The notes under the pieces are model-generated. The model had not been told where the DNA came from, ran no database searches, and saw nothing but the letters and a program-made list of their open reading frames with translations. A program made the translations under genes and the position numbers. Shown here one piece after another: positions 20,454 through 30,152 of a stretch of 64,000 nucleotides of DNA (the first letter of the stretch is position 1; each line of letters starts with the position of its first letter). This stretch comes from Candidatus Litorirhabdus singularis. GTDB taxonomy: Bacteria > Pseudomonadota > Gammaproteobacteria > Pseudomonadales > Halieaceae. The stretch is from NCBI RefSeq assembly GCF_026262625.1, contig NZ_SHNN01000002.1, forward strand, positions 992,001 through 1,056,000, written 5' to 3'.

Positions 20454-22013
20454 AGTCGCTGGCGGCTTGCTGGAAATATCGTAGGTAACCCGGGACACGC
20501 CGGATATCTCATTAATGATGCGGTTGGATACTTTTTCCAGCAATTCATAAGGTAGATGCGCCCAACGCGCGGTCATGAAATCGACCGTTTCTACGGCACG
20601 CAACGCGATAACGTATTCGTAACGGCGGCCGTCACCCACAACTCCCACCGACTTGACCGGTAGAAATACGGCAAACGCCTGACTGGTCTTGTGGTAGTAA
20701 CCCGAGGTGTGCAATTCTTGAATAAAAATGGCATCCGCCTCACGCAGCAGATCCGCATATTCCTTTTTAACTTCACCCAAAATACGCACACCCAGACCGG
20801 GTCCCGGAAACGGATGACGATAGACCATGTCATGGGGTAGACCGAGTTCCAGGCCAATCTTACGAACTTCGTCCTTGAACAAGGTGCGCAGGGGCTCTAC
20901 CAGGTCCATAGCCATGTCATCCGGCAGACCACCAACGTTGTGGTGCGACTTGATGACATGGGCCTTGCCCGTCTTGGCGCCCGCCGACTCAATAACGTCA
21001 GGGTAGATTGTTCCCTGAGCCAGCCATTTCACGTCCTCAATACCAACCGCTTCCTGGTCAAATATCTCAATAAAGGTATTACCAATAATCTTGCGCTTCT
21101 TCTCAGGGTCGTTAACCCCTACCAGTCGCGACAAAAACAACTCCTGGGCATTGCTGCGGATCACTTTGACACCCATATTCAGGGCGAACATATCCATAAC
21201 CTGCTCACCCTCGTTTTTGCGCAACAAGCCGTTGTCGACAAAAACACAGGTCAGTTGAGCGCCGATCGCCTTGTGCAACAGCGCCGCCACCACAGATGAA
21301 TCAACGCCGCCGCTGAGACCCAGTAGTACCTTGTCGGTGCCCACCTGTGCACGCACGGTGGCTATCGCATCTTCGACAATATTAGCTGGCGTCCACAGCG
21401 GTTCGCAGCCACATTGCTCCAATACGAAGTGCTCAAAAATACGCTTGCCCTGAGCGGTGTGAGTCACTTCAGGGTGAAACTGGATGCCCGAAAATGGCAG
21501 CTCAGTGTGGAACATCCCCGCAATCGGGCAGCTCTCGGTTTCCGCCATGAGCTCAAATTTAGGGGGGAGCTCTACGACTTTATCGCCATGGCTCATCCAC
21601 ACATCCAGCAAACCACGGCCCTGCTCATCAATGTGATCACGAATATCATGCAGCAGTGAGCCATTGCCCACTTGCGTTATCTGCGCATAGCCAAATTCTC
21701 GTACGTCGGAGCCAGCCACCTTGCCCCCAAACTGCTCGGCCATGGTCTGCATGCCGTAACAGATACCCAGTACCGGCACGCCCAGCTCAAACACCAACTG
21801 CGGTGCGCGCGGCGAACTGCACGCTGCTACGGATTCCGGACCACCAGACAGAATGATGCCGCTGGGATTGTAAGCACGAATATCCTCATCCGACATATCA
21901 TAGGCGTGGATCTCACTGAACACGCCTACCTCACGCACGCGCCGCGCAATGAGCTGGGTGTACTGGGAGCCAAAATCCAGGATGAGAATCTTCTGGGAAT
22001 GAATATCAGTCAA
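20439..22013 (-). CDS. guaA: GMP synthase (glutamine-hydrolysing)
   Basis: Converts XMP to GMP using ATP and glutamine, the last step of de novo guanine nucleotide synthesis; cytoplasmic dimer. It has 524 residues, the usual length. The N-terminal class I amidotransferase domain has the nucleophile Cys85 (GICYGMQ) and the FHPEVTH block with the catalytic His/Glu. The ATP-pyrophosphatase P-loop is [11 protein letters not shown] near residue 230. The C-terminal dimerisation domain ends in the canonical PPATIEWE. It lies 51 bases downstream of guaB on the same strand, the classic guaBA operon. Its 3' end serves as a putative island attachment site. Confidence 0.98.
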   Translation of the reverse strand: MTDIHSQKILILDFGSQYTQLIARRVREVGVFSEIHAYDMSDEDIRAYNPSGIILSGGPESVAACSSPRAPQLVFELGVPVLGICYGMQTMAEQFGGKVAGSDVREFGYAQITQVGNGSLLHDIRDHIDEQGRGLLDVWMSHGDKVVELPPKFELMAETESCPIAGMFHTELPFSGIQFHPEVTHTAQGKRIFEHFVLEQCGCEPLWTPANIVEDAIATVRAQVGTDKVLLGLSGGVDSSVVAALLHKAIGAQLTCVFVDNGLLRKNEGEQVMDMFALNMGVKVIRSNAQELFLSRLVGVNDPEKKRKIIGNTFIEIFDQEAVGIEDVKWLAQGTIYPDVIESAGAKTGKAHVIKSHHNVGGLPDDMAMDLVEPLRTLFKDEVRKIGLELGLPHDMVYRHPFPGPGLGVRILGEVKKEYADLLREADAIFIQELHTSGYYHKTSQAFAVFLPVKSVGVVGDGRRYEYVIALRAVETVDFMTARWAHLPYELLEKVSNRIINEISGVSRVTYDISSKPPATIEWE

Positions 22014-22064
22014 GCTGTTGTCCTGCGTTATGGGGTAGAAACTGCGGGGAACCCCCGCGGGGGG

Positions 22065-23534
22065 TTAGCGCACTGGATAATTGGGCGCTTCCTTGGTAAT
22101 GGACACATCATGCACGTGGCTCTCACTCATACCGGCTGAGGTGACCCGCACAAACTCGGGCTTGCTGCGCATCTCTTCAATGGTATGGCTACCGGTGTAA
22201 CCCATCGCTGAGCGCAGGCCGCCCATTAACTGATGCACGATACTCGCGACCGGCCCTTTGTAAGGCACCCTGCCCTCAATACCTTCTGGGACCAGTTTCT
22301 CGGCACCTTTACTGGCATCCTGAAAATAACGATCACTGGAACCCTGAGTTTGGGCCATAGCGCCCAAAGAGCCCATTCCTCGGTAGGATTTGTACGTGCG
22401 GCCCTGATAGAGCTCTACTTCTCCAGGCGCTTCCTCGGTACCGGCAAACATGCTGCCCATCATCACCGAATGAGCGCCTGCGACCATGGCTTTCGAAAGA
22501 TCGCCGGAGAACCGAATACCACCGTCCGCTATCGCGGGGACACCAGTGCCCTTTAATGCGTGGCTGACATTGGCAATAGCAGTAATTTGCGGGACACCGG
22601 TACCCGTCACAATCCGCGTCGTACAGATAGAACCCGGCCCTATACCGACCTTGACCCCATCGGCACCGGCCTCAACCAGCGCCAAGGCAGCAGCAGCCGT
22701 AGCAATATTGCCACCGATGACCTGCATGTGCGGGTAATCCGCCTTAATCATCTGCACGCGCTGAATAACATTGGCGGAATGACCGTGCGCAGTGTCCACT
22801 ACCAGTACATCTACACCCGCATGCACCAGCGCGCTGACGCGATCATCGGTATCCGGACTGGTTCCGACAGAAGCACCTACCAGCAATTGGCCTGCGGCGT
22901 CCTTAGCGGCTCGAGGAAAACTCTCAGCCTTGTCAAAATCCTTAACGGTAATCATGCCGCGTAGGTCGAAGGCATCATTGACCACCAGAATTTTCTCAAT
23001 CCGGTGTTGATGCAGCAGTTGCTGTACTTCCTCAGAGGAGGCGCCTTCCAGCACGGTGACCAGCTTTTCACGGGTGGTCATGATACTAGCCACCTGTTTA
23101 GCCATATCGGTCTCAAAACGCATATCGCGCCGAGTGACAATACCAACCAAATCATTGCCTTTGAGCACCGGCACGCCAGAAATACCATTGGCCTGGGTCA
23201 GCTCCAGCAATTCAGCGATGGTCGCGTTCTGCTGGATAGTGATGGGGTCTGTGACGACGCCACTCTCATATTTTTTGACTTTGCGGACCTGCGCAGCCTG
23301 CTCGGCAATCGTCATACTCTTATGCACAACACCCAGACCACCTTCCTGGGCGATCGCAATCGCCAGGCGCCATTCGGTGACGGTGTCCATGGCCGCTGAA
23401 ACCAGCGGTATATTGAGTTCGATTTCACGGGTCAACATTGTCTTGAGGCTGACGTCGTTTGCCGTGACATCAGAATATCCAGGCAACAGCAGCACATCGT
23501 CAAAGGTCAGGGCTTCCTGGGAGATACGTAGCAT
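22065..23534 (-). CDS. guaB: Inosine-5'-monophosphate dehydrogenase
   Basis: Oxidises IMP to XMP with NAD+, the committed step toward GMP; cytoplasmic tetramer. It has 489 residues, full length. The TIM barrel starts [13 protein letters not shown]. Two CBS domains occupy residues about 93-205 ([21 protein letters not shown]). The catalytic loop is GPGSICTTR with Cys304, and the flap [13 protein letters not shown] is present. It is the first gene of guaBA, divergent from xseA, with a good promoter at 23570-23599. Confidence 0.98.
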   Translation of the reverse strand: MLRISQEALTFDDVLLLPGYSDVTANDVSLKTMLTREIELNIPLVSAAMDTVTEWRLAIAIAQEGGLGVVHKSMTIAEQAAQVRKVKKYESGVVTDPITIQQNATIAELLELTQANGISGVPVLKGNDLVGIVTRRDMRFETDMAKQVASIMTTREKLVTVLEGASSEEVQQLLHQHRIEKILVVNDAFDLRGMITVKDFDKAESFPRAAKDAAGQLLVGASVGTSPDTDDRVSALVHAGVDVLVVDTAHGHSANVIQRVQMIKADYPHMQVIGGNIATAAAALALVEAGADGVKVGIGPGSICTTRIVTGTGVPQITAIANVSHALKGTGVPAIADGGIRFSGDLSKAMVAGAHSVMMGSMFAGTEEAPGEVELYQGRTYKSYRGMGSLGAMAQTQGSSDRYFQDASKGAEKLVPEGIEGRVPYKGPVASIVHQLMGGLRSAMGYTGSHTIEEMRSKPEFVRVTSAGMSESHVHDVSITKEAPNYPVR

Positions 23535-23569
23535 GGGCGTTTCTCTTCCGCTGCGGGGTTAAACGTGTA

Positions 23570-23599
23570 ATTATAAATCTTCCGCGGTACCTGCGTAAA
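23570..23599 (-). promoter_or_regulatory. Probable guaBA sigma-70 promoter
   Basis: On the minus strand a perfect TATAAT -10 box (23575-23570) is preceded, after an 18-base spacer, by TTTACG (23599-23594) as a 4/6 -35 box. It lies about 35 bases from the guaB ATG. No transcription data can be inferred. Confidence 0.5.
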
Positions 23600-23620
23600 T
23601 GAAAACAAGTTAATACCCTC

Positions 23621-25000
23621 TTGCAATCGACCCCAATTAACCCAGAAACCCTCTCTGTCAGCGAGCTTAACCGCCGGGTAAAGCGTGTTTTAGACAATCA
23701 CTTTGATTTTCTGTGGGTTGAGGGTGAAATCAGTAACCTGGCCCGCCCTGGCTCTGGGCACTGGTACTTTAGCCTCAAAGATGACCGTGCACAGGTGCGT
23801 TGCGCTATGTTTCGCAACACCAATCAGCGTGTCCGCTTCGCCCCTGCCAATGGCGACCAAGTGCGTATTCGGGCTTCTGCATCGCTTTATCCGGGCCGCG
23901 GCGAGTTTCAGCTGGTAGTTGAGCACATGGAGGCGGCGGGTGCCGGCCGGCTGCAACAGGCGTTTGAGGCACTCAAGACAAAACTGCAGGCTGAAGGCCT
24001 GTTTGATACCGAACTCAAACAAGCTCTGCCGCAATACCCCGCCCATGTGGCCATCATTTCTTCACCAACCGGTGCTGCGATCCGGGATATGATCACCGTT
24101 TTCAAGCGCCGCAGCCCTGGCACCAGGCTGACACTCCTGCCGGTGGCGGTTCAGGGCGAAGCAGCCGCCCCCCAGTTGGCCGCTGCTGTGGGCTACGCCA
24201 ATCGTTATCAGATGTCCGATCTACCGCCATTTGACGCACTAATCATCGGTCGCGGCGGCGGCAGTATCGAAGATTTGTGGGCGTTTAATGATGAAACTCT
24301 CGCCCGAGCTATAAACGCCAGCAAGATTCCAGTCGTCAGCGCTGTCGGCCATGAGGTAGATTTCACCATTGCTGACTTTGTCGCGGATGCGCGCGCAGCC
24401 ACTCCCTCCGCTGCCGCAGAATTACTCAGTCCGGAGCAACCCCAGCTCATCGCCAGCCTGCGTTCTACCGAGCAGGCACTGTATCGGAGTATTAGCCGAC
24501 GACTGCGCGCGGAACGAGAGGGTGTGCAAAATCTGCGCCGCCTGCTGAAACACCCCGGTGAACGCCTGCAGGAACAGTTTCAGCGCCTGGACGACCTCGA
24601 ACTGCGCTTGAACTTGAGCTTATCGAACCAGATGGAGCGGCGGCGCCAGAAATTAAGCCTGACCCGCGCTCATCTGGGCCGACTTTCGCCAGAACGCGGC
24701 ATCAGTCAGTATCGCTATGCTTTACACAATGCAATGGCAGCGCTGCGCTCATCGATGCGACTGCAGCTACAGACCCAGGGCAGTCGTCTTGGTCGTACCA
24801 CCGGCATGCTCAACTCATTAAGCCCGCTGGCAACACTGGAGCGCGGCTATGCGTTAGTCACGACCGAGGACGGGGCGGTGCTGACAGATGCGAGTCAAAC
24901 CCATGTTGGCGCGACTATTCATACTCGGTTGGCGCACGGGCAGCTCAGTAGTGTTGTTGATAGCATGAGTAGCGAGACAGTGAACAATAAGAATGAATAG
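23621..25000 (+). CDS. xseA: Exodeoxyribonuclease VII large subunit
   Basis: Catalytic subunit of ExoVII, which degrades single-stranded DNA in both directions together with XseB. It has 459 residues, typical length. The N-terminal OB-fold carries FLWVEGEISNLARPGSGHWYFSLKD; the catalytic core has AHVAIISSPTGAAIRDM, DALIIGRGGGSIEDLWAFNDE and SAVGHEVDFTIADFVAD; a long coiled region follows; the C terminus has SPLATLERGYAL. The frame opens only after a TGA at 23600, so TTG 23621 is the sole reasonable start. xseB is not adjacent here. Confidence 0.96.
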   Translation: MQSTPINPETLSVSELNRRVKRVLDNHFDFLWVEGEISNLARPGSGHWYFSLKDDRAQVRCAMFRNTNQRVRFAPANGDQVRIRASASLYPGRGEFQLVVEHMEAAGAGRLQQAFEALKTKLQAEGLFDTELKQALPQYPAHVAIISSPTGAAIRDMITVFKRRSPGTRLTLLPVAVQGEAAAPQLAAAVGYANRYQMSDLPPFDALIIGRGGGSIEDLWAFNDETLARAINASKIPVVSAVGHEVDFTIADFVADARAATPSAAAELLSPEQPQLIASLRSTEQALYRSISRRLRAEREGVQNLRRLLKHPGERLQEQFQRLDDLELRLNLSLSNQMERRRQKLSLTRAHLGRLSPERGISQYRYALHNAMAALRSSMRLQLQTQGSRLGRTTGMLNSLSPLATLERGYALVTTEDGAVLTDASQTHVGATIHTRLAHGQLSSVVDSMSSETVNNKNE

Positions 25001-25005
25001 CCGCC

Positions 25006-25389
25006 TTGCCTGACTACTACCCAGCAATCAAGTTGGTGCACATGGCCTGCGCCTGGATTTCGATTTGTGGGTTTATTCTGCGTGGGGTTTGGATGCTCAG
25101 AGGCTCCCCCCTATTACGATTGGCACTTACCCGGCGACTCGCCATGAGTATCGACAGCCTGCTATTGCTCAGCGCGCTGGGGCTGGCGACTATCTCTGGC
25201 CAGTGGCCTTTGCAGCAAGCGTGGCTGAGTGCCAAGTTGGCAGCGCTGTTGTTGTATATCGGGCTGGGAATGGTGGCATTGCACTGGGGCCGCAATCGAG
25301 TTGAGCGCGGGGCTGCGCTGGGAGCGGCAATTTTAACGTTTGCTTATATTGTTGGGGTGGCGACTAGCCGGCAGCCTATACCTTGGTGA
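25006..25389 (+). CDS. SirB family inner-membrane protein
   Basis: A 127-residue protein with four predicted membrane helices and the SirB2-type opening (YYPAIKLVHMACAWISICGFILRG) and ending (AYIVGVATSR). The family's molecular role is unclear. I use TTG 25006, five bases after the xseA stop; the next ATG would cut into the conserved first helix. It is probably cotranscribed with xseA. Confidence 0.8.
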   Translation: MPDYYPAIKLVHMACAWISICGFILRGVWMLRGSPLLRLALTRRLAMSIDSLLLLSALGLATISGQWPLQQAWLSAKLAALLLYIGLGMVALHWGRNRVERGAALGAAILTFAYIVGVATSRQPIPW

Positions 25390-25394
25390 GAATC

Positions 25395-25416
25395 TTGGCA
25401 GAATGAATTCTGCCAA
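25395..25416. terminator. Perfect hairpin between convergent genes
   Basis: A perfect 10-bp inverted repeat (ttggcagaat / attctgccaa) with a 2-base centre lies between the convergent SirB-like and Crp/Fnr genes. Neither side has a good T run, so it is a possible weak bidirectional terminator rather than a canonical one. Confidence 0.4.
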
Positions 25417-25431
25417 ACAGCCCAAACAGAT

Positions 25432-26088
25432 CTAGTATTTCGCGGGCAGGCGCGAGTTGATGATGATGTGGCGACCTTCGAAGCGAATATAATCGCCGAT
25501 GGTGAGGTCCTTGAGGATACGCGCTACCATTTCACGGGACGCACCGACACGGTCGGCTATGTCTTGCTGAGTGAGTTTCTCCGGAATTAGCAGAGTACCG
25601 TCACCGCGCTCCTCCGCCAGATCCATCAGCACGTTCGCGACCCTGCCATAGACGTCCTGCAGTGCCAGACTCTTGACGTCAGCAGTCAGCTTACGAACTC
25701 GGGCCGAGAGATTACGAATCAGCTGCCGAGAAATATTGGGGTGTTCGTCCAGCACGCGATTAAAGTCATCTTTGAAAATAATGCAGAAGCTGGATTTCTC
25801 TACCGTTCTTACCGAAGCGGAACGGGTCGAATCATCTAGCAAAGCCAGCTCACCAAAATAGTCACCCTGACCCTGAGTGTTCATGATGAACTCTTTGCCA
25901 TTCTTATCACTACAGTAAACTTTTACCTTACCGCTTTCGATAATGAACAATGAGTCAGCCGGGTCGTTCTCGTGGATGACCACCGTATTTTTGGGGAAGG
26001 AACGGCTGCTGCTGCTCGAAGACAACGCATCCAATTCGGCTTCCGACAGCCCTTCAAATATCTCAACCTGTTGCAAAATCAAGGTCAT
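25432..26088 (-). CDS. Crp/Fnr family transcriptional regulator
   Basis: A 218-residue regulator. Residues about 10-125 form a cyclic-nucleotide-binding beta-roll (IIESGKVKVYCSDKNGKEFIM, GDYFGELALLDDSTRSASVRT, close to the cAMP phosphate-binding cassette). A dimerisation helix (SRQLIRNLSARVRKLTADV) and a C-terminal winged helix (LTQQDIADRVGASREMVARILKDL) follow. There are no N-terminal iron-sulfur cysteines, so it is Crp-like rather than Fnr-like. It is divergent from the adenylate-cyclase gene at 26223, so a cAMP link is an attractive inference. Confidence 0.9.
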   Translation of the reverse strand: MTLILQQVEIFEGLSEAELDALSSSSSSRSFPKNTVVIHENDPADSLFIIESGKVKVYCSDKNGKEFIMNTQGQGDYFGELALLDDSTRSASVRTVEKSSFCIIFKDDFNRVLDEHPNISRQLIRNLSARVRKLTADVKSLALQDVYGRVANVLMDLAEERGDGTLLIPEKLTQQDIADRVGASREMVARILKDLTIGDYIRFEGRHIIINSRLPAKY

Positions 26089-26180
26089 ACTCCAATCTTG
26101 GTCGCACTAGCCCCCGTGCGTTGATCTATGTTAACCCAAACTGTATCCGCTGCGCACTATTACTGAGCTACACGGCTAGC

Positions 26181-26186
26181 TATAAT
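26181..26186 (+). promoter_or_regulatory. Possible -10 box for the signalling operon
   Basis: A perfect TATAAT lies 37 bases before the TTG start of the cyclase gene. No good -35 box is found at 16-18 bases, so an activator may be needed if this is real. Confidence 0.3.
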
Positions 26187-26222
26187 CCGTGTTCGACGTC
26201 ACAAGATCAGGATTCAGTTTAA

Positions 26223-27674
26223 TTGGCCAATAACATAGCTGGCAGTCCGTGGACCGACCATGTCTTTAAAGCCATGGCGGAGTTGCGTGGGCTGGAATAC
26301 AGTCGTGCGGAGCTCAGCCGTGAGCAGTCGGATGATTTTGACAAGCTATTATCCGCCAGCGCAGCACTGGAAGCGCTACTCGCGGACCTTGACGAGCACA
26401 GCGAACACAATCTCCGCAATGTGCTGGGAGCGATGCGCGGCTATGCCGAGCTGTTGTGCGAAGACCTCACGGCAATACACAGCAATCTTCACGCCGTACT
26501 GCAGCGTTTGCTCAAAGCGATCACGTCTGCCGCTAGTGACAACAGCGCACTACGTAGCCTACAGGTTGTGGATGAGGCCGAATCCGGCACTATTCTGGCG
26601 GTCGATGATACCGCCGAGAACCTGGACTTGCTGGGACGCTACCTGACGCGCTCCGGGCACCGGGTGCTGACCGCCAGCAGCGGTGCCCAAGCGCTGGAAT
26701 TATTAGAGCACAACTCTATAGATACCGTATTACTCGACCTTATCATGCCTGGCATGGACGGTAATGAGGTGCTCAACCGCATCAAGGCCAATGCAGAGTG
26801 GCGTGCCATACCGGTCATCGTGATCTCCGGCCGCCAAGACATGGAAGGTATTATTACTTGCATCGAGGCTGGCGCCGACGACTACCTGTTCAAACCCTTC
26901 AACCCGGTACTGTTACAGGCCAGGATCAAGGCCGGCCTGGAGCGCAAACGCTGGCATGACCTGGAAGATCAGTACCGCCAGCAACTGGAGCGCAATGAAG
27001 CTTTCATCCGATCTACCTTCGGCCGCTATGTATCCGATGAAATCGTCGCCAACCTACTGGAACAACCAGAAGGGCTAAGCCTGGGCGGTGACCTGCGCGA
27101 AGTCACCATCCTTATGTCAGATATTCGCAAGTTCTCGACTATCTGTGAAAACCTGGCACCCGAAAACGTTATGAAGTTGCTAAACACGTATCTGGGCACC
27201 ATGTCAGACATCATTATGGCGCACCAGGGCACCGTCGATGAATTTATTGGTGACGGTATTCTTGCGATTTTTGGTGCACCTATCAGTCGCGACGACGATA
27301 CTGAGCGTGCAGTGCAATGTGCACTGGAGATGCAGGCTGCGGTAGCTACCATCAACCGCGAATATGTCGAGGCGGGGCTGCCAGAGGTAACAATGGGTAT
27401 CGGCGTCAACACGGGAACCGTGGTGGCCGGAAATATCGGTTCTGAAAAACGCAGCAAGTACGGCATCGTCGGACACCACGTAAATCTCACTGCACGCATT
27501 GAAGAGCGCACCGCCGGCGGTGAAATACTGGTGTCGCAAAGCACACTGGAGAAATTACCCACCGGCTTCACTACGGGGCGCCGCGAACAGGTAAAGGTCA
27601 AGGGCATTAACAAAAGCGTCGATATCATCCAGATTACTGCCGCACCTGTGACGGGAGCTGTTAGCGATGTCTGA
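26223..27674 (+). CDS. Response regulator with class III adenylate/guanylate cyclase domain
   Basis: A 483-residue signalling protein. Residues about 50-110 look like a histidine-kinase dimerisation helix pair (SEHNLRNVLGAMRGYAELL, His62 at the phospho-acceptor position) without an ATPase domain. Residues about 121-240 are a receiver domain with phospho-acceptor Asp172 (LLDLIMPGMDG) and the Lys block FKPFNP. A short coiled linker leads to a class III cyclase domain (about 290-465) that keeps both metal-binding aspartates, Asp300 (ILMSDIRKFST) and Asp344 (FIGDGILAIFGAP), plus GVNTGTVVAGNIGS. It should make cAMP (or less likely cGMP) under phosphorylation control. Start TTG 26223. Its end overlaps the next gene by 8 bases. 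Confidence 0.92.
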   Translation: MANNIAGSPWTDHVFKAMAELRGLEYSRAELSREQSDDFDKLLSASAALEALLADLDEHSEHNLRNVLGAMRGYAELLCEDLTAIHSNLHAVLQRLLKAITSAASDNSALRSLQVVDEAESGTILAVDDTAENLDLLGRYLTRSGHRVLTASSGAQALELLEHNSIDTVLLDLIMPGMDGNEVLNRIKANAEWRAIPVIVISGRQDMEGIITCIEAGADDYLFKPFNPVLLQARIKAGLERKRWHDLEDQYRQQLERNEAFIRSTFGRYVSDEIVANLLEQPEGLSLGGDLREVTILMSDIRKFSTICENLAPENVMKLLNTYLGTMSDIIMAHQGTVDEFIGDGILAIFGAPISRDDDTERAVQCALEMQAAVATINREYVEAGLPEVTMGIGVNTGTVVAGNIGSEKRSKYGIVGHHVNLTARIEERTAGGEILVSQSTLEKLPTGFTTGRREQVKVKGINKSVDIIQITAAPVTGAVSDV

Positions 27675-28050
27675 AATAGTCCTATTAGTTGAGGACAATG
27701 AGCTCAACAGGGATATGCTGAAGCGGCGCCTTAGCCGCGCTGGGTTTGAGGTGGTAACCGCTGGCGATGGACAGCAGGCGTTGGACAAATTGCGCGCAGC
27801 ACCCGCTAACGTAGTGTTACTGGATATGAATCTACCCATAAAAGACGGCTGGACCACCTGTAGCGAGATACGCCAAGACCCAGCCCTGTCAGACACGCCG
27901 ATTATTGCACTGACAGCACATGCCATGAACGAGGATCGCGAGAAGGCCATGGCAGTCGGCTGCGATGATTACGCTACCAAGCCAATCGACTTTCCAGACC
28001 TGCTCGAGAAAATCGCCAGCGTGTGCCGCGGGCGGAGTAAACCGGGGTGA
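27667..28050 (+). CDS. Single-domain CheY-like response regulator
   Basis: A 127-residue stand-alone receiver. It has the acidic pair in LLVEDNE, phospho-acceptor Asp53 ([13 protein letters not shown]), the switch Thr in IIALTAHAM, and the Lys block [12 protein letters not shown]. There is no output domain, so it acts as a phospho-relay or partner-binding module. It is overlapped by both neighbours (8 bases upstream, 4 downstream), so the three genes form one tightly coupled operon. Confidence 0.93.
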   Translation: MSEIVLLVEDNELNRDMLKRRLSRAGFEVVTAGDGQQALDKLRAAPANVVLLDMNLPIKDGWTTCSEIRQDPALSDTPIIALTAHAMNEDREKAMAVGCDDYATKPIDFPDLLEKIASVCRGRSKPG

Positions 28051-29594
28051 GCCTGACCCGGCGACTAACGCTGTCACTGCTGGCTATTCTGCTCATCCTG
28101 TCGCTGAATGTGGGGACTCATTTCTGGGGTAGTTTGGCGCGTACCGAAAGCATGGCAGCCTACCGACACTCCGTCGCAGCACAGCAACTCAGTACCAGTA
28201 TCGGCCTGGAACTGGAGGACCAGCGCAAGCAGATTCGAATACTCGCAACTCTGCGTGAGACTACCGATGACCTACTGGACGAAAATGAACAACGGCGCGC
28301 CAGCGCCAGTCTGGATTCGATTGCCGGAGAAATAGACGCTCTCGGTCGTCTGTCCGAGGAGATTACACGCCCGCAATACAGCGCTCTGTGGCAGGTCAGC
28401 CAACGGCTAATTCCGGCCTGGCAAGTGTTCTACGATAATTACAATAATCCTGGCTACCAGGCGCCGGCAACCGGCGCAGATGCACCGGAAGACTATAGTG
28501 AGACCTTGGCCTTACTAAACCGACTGGAACAACGTCAGAGTTTCATTGCAGAACAACGCGCGATCATCATTGACCAGACTATCTCCCTCACTGACCGCAT
28601 CACAGTTATCGGTTTTGTCGCCTCCATTTTCCTGACCAGTATTCTTGGGTTTTTTCTGATTCGTTATACCAATGAATCTCTCAGCCGACTGAAAACCGGC
28701 ACCATGCGAATTGGCAGCGGCGATCTGAATTATCGTATCGACAATATTGAAGATAGCGGGGAACTCGGGGAACTGGCCGATGCGTTTAACGATATGTCAG
28801 ATAAACTTCGCAACGCCATCGACGAGGTGCAGGAAGCTAAAGAGACCGCTGATCAGGCCAACCAGGCCAAAAGTAATTTCCTCGCCAATGTCAGTCATGA
28901 GCTCCGCACACCACTGAACGCCATCATCGGCTACAGCGAGATGCTCTTCGATGAACTAGGCGACGGCGGTGAAATAGACACACCGCAGGTGCAACAGGAC
29001 CTCGACAAGATCATCCTGTCGGGCAAACAACTGTTATCGCTTATCAACGACATTCTTGATCTGTCGAAGATAGAAACAGGAAAGATGACCGTACACTTCG
29101 AGGAGTTCGATGCCGCTGCATTACTGGAGCAAGTGTGCGAGTCGGTGGCGCCATTACTGGAAAAACAAAGCAATACGCTGGAACTCAGCCTTAACTCTGA
29201 TTTACCCATGCTCTACAACGATGCGACCAAGTTCCGCCAGGTGTTCCTCAACCTGCTGGGCAATGCTACCAAGTTTACTCATACGGGCACGATCAAGGTC
29301 ACGGCTCAGGCTCGCCCAGACTCCCCAAACTGGCTTGATTTTACGGTAGCTGATAGCGGTATCGGCATGAGCGAAGATCAGCAGGAACGCATTTTTGAAG
29401 CATTTGTGCAGGCAGAAGACAGTACAACTCGAAACTACGGCGGTACTGGATTGGGGCTCGCGATCTGCAAAGAGCACTGTGATTTGATGGGTGGCTCTCT
29501 GGCAGTAGAGAGCGAGCTTGCCGCTGGAACGACGTTTACGGTGTCGCTGCCGGTGCGGGTTCAACGCCGAGAGTCAGATCACGCAGCCGTTTGA
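28047..29594 (+). CDS. Membrane sensor histidine kinase (HAMP)
   Basis: A 515-residue kinase. Transmembrane helices at about 8-26 and 184-206 flank a roughly 155-residue periplasmic helical sensor region. A HAMP domain (about 207-260) and a short coil precede the HisKA domain with His284 ([23 protein letters not shown]). The HATPase_c domain has the N box ([16 protein letters not shown]), DSGIGM and [11 protein letters not shown]. Start GTG 28047 overlaps the CheY-like stop. It likely phosphorylates the upstream receivers. Its 3' end overlaps the convergent lipoprotein gene by 59 bases. Confidence 0.94.
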   Translation: MSLTRRLTLSLLAILLILSLNVGTHFWGSLARTESMAAYRHSVAAQQLSTSIGLELEDQRKQIRILATLRETTDDLLDENEQRRASASLDSIAGEIDALGRLSEEITRPQYSALWQVSQRLIPAWQVFYDNYNNPGYQAPATGADAPEDYSETLALLNRLEQRQSFIAEQRAIIIDQTISLTDRITVIGFVASIFLTSILGFFLIRYTNESLSRLKTGTMRIGSGDLNYRIDNIEDSGELGELADAFNDMSDKLRNAIDEVQEAKETADQANQAKSNFLANVSHELRTPLNAIIGYSEMLFDELGDGGEIDTPQVQQDLDKIILSGKQLLSLINDILDLSKIETGKMTVHFEEFDAAALLEQVCESVAPLLEKQSNTLELSLNSDLPMLYNDATKFRQVFLNLLGNATKFTHTGTIKVTAQARPDSPNWLDFTVADSGIGMSEDQQERIFEAFVQAEDSTTRNYGGTGLGLAICKEHCDLMGGSLAVESELAAGTTFTVSLPVRVQRRESDHAAV

Positions 29595-30117
29595 TCGCTT
29601 GTTCGCGCTTGGCCAGTTCCTCGCGCAGTCTGGCGTTTTCTTGCTTCAGGTTACCGATACCAGAGTCCATCTCCAGAAAGGTCTCCAAAGAATCCTGCAC
29701 CAATTGAATCTTTCCGTATAAGGGCTCGTGCGTCGCAATCTGTTGGCGCAGCTGTCGATAGCTATCGCGTGCGGCTTCGCTGTCATAGATCGGGCTGTCG
29801 GGAATAATACTCAGATACGCAATTGCAATCTTAGCCTGCAGATCTGCGCGGTCGGTTTTCTCCAGTCGCTGGTAGCGCTGAAAGTACTGCAAAGCTTCGA
29901 GATATTGCTCATCATGCAACGATTCAAAGCCCTTTTCCAGAAACGCTTCCTCGCCCGGCGAAGTTTCACACTGACAATTTCGCTGAGGCATATTGAGGGT
30001 AATTTCCTCTGCCGGCCCAGCCGAGCCTGAGCCACTTCCCGAAGGCGGTGAACTCGCACACCCCCCTACCAGCAGCAGGGCAATCAGACTCAGGACGATC
30101 GGATAATGATTCAACAT
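29536..30117 (-). CDS. Outer-membrane-type lipoprotein with helical repeat and coiled coil
   Basis: A 193-residue protein with a clear lipoprotein signal ([10 protein letters not shown], Cys20) followed by a Ser/Gly-rich linker. Residues about 55-110 look TPR-like ([26 protein letters not shown]). A terminal coiled coil ([26 protein letters not shown]) precedes a Pro/Ala tail. The layout resembles QseG-type lipoproteins that partner histidine kinases, but I would not name it so. It converges on the histidine-kinase gene with a 59-base antisense overlap. Confidence 0.75.
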   Translation of the reverse strand: MLNHYPIVLSLIALLLVGGCASSPPSGSGSGSAGPAEEITLNMPQRNCQCETSPGEEAFLEKGFESLHDEQYLEALQYFQRYQRLEKTDRADLQAKIAIAYLSIIPDSPIYDSEAARDSYRQLRQQIATHEPLYGKIQLVQDSLETFLEMDSGIGNLKQENARLREELAKREQAIKRLRDLTLGVEPAPAATP

Positions 30118-30152
30118 GGACTCAGTGTAACATCGGCAAGGACCGCCGCCAC

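Noticed and set aside
22014-22064. G/C-rich palindromic stretch between guaB and guaA as a terminator
   Set aside because: No T run follows, and guaBA is normally cotranscribed; it may at most fold locally.
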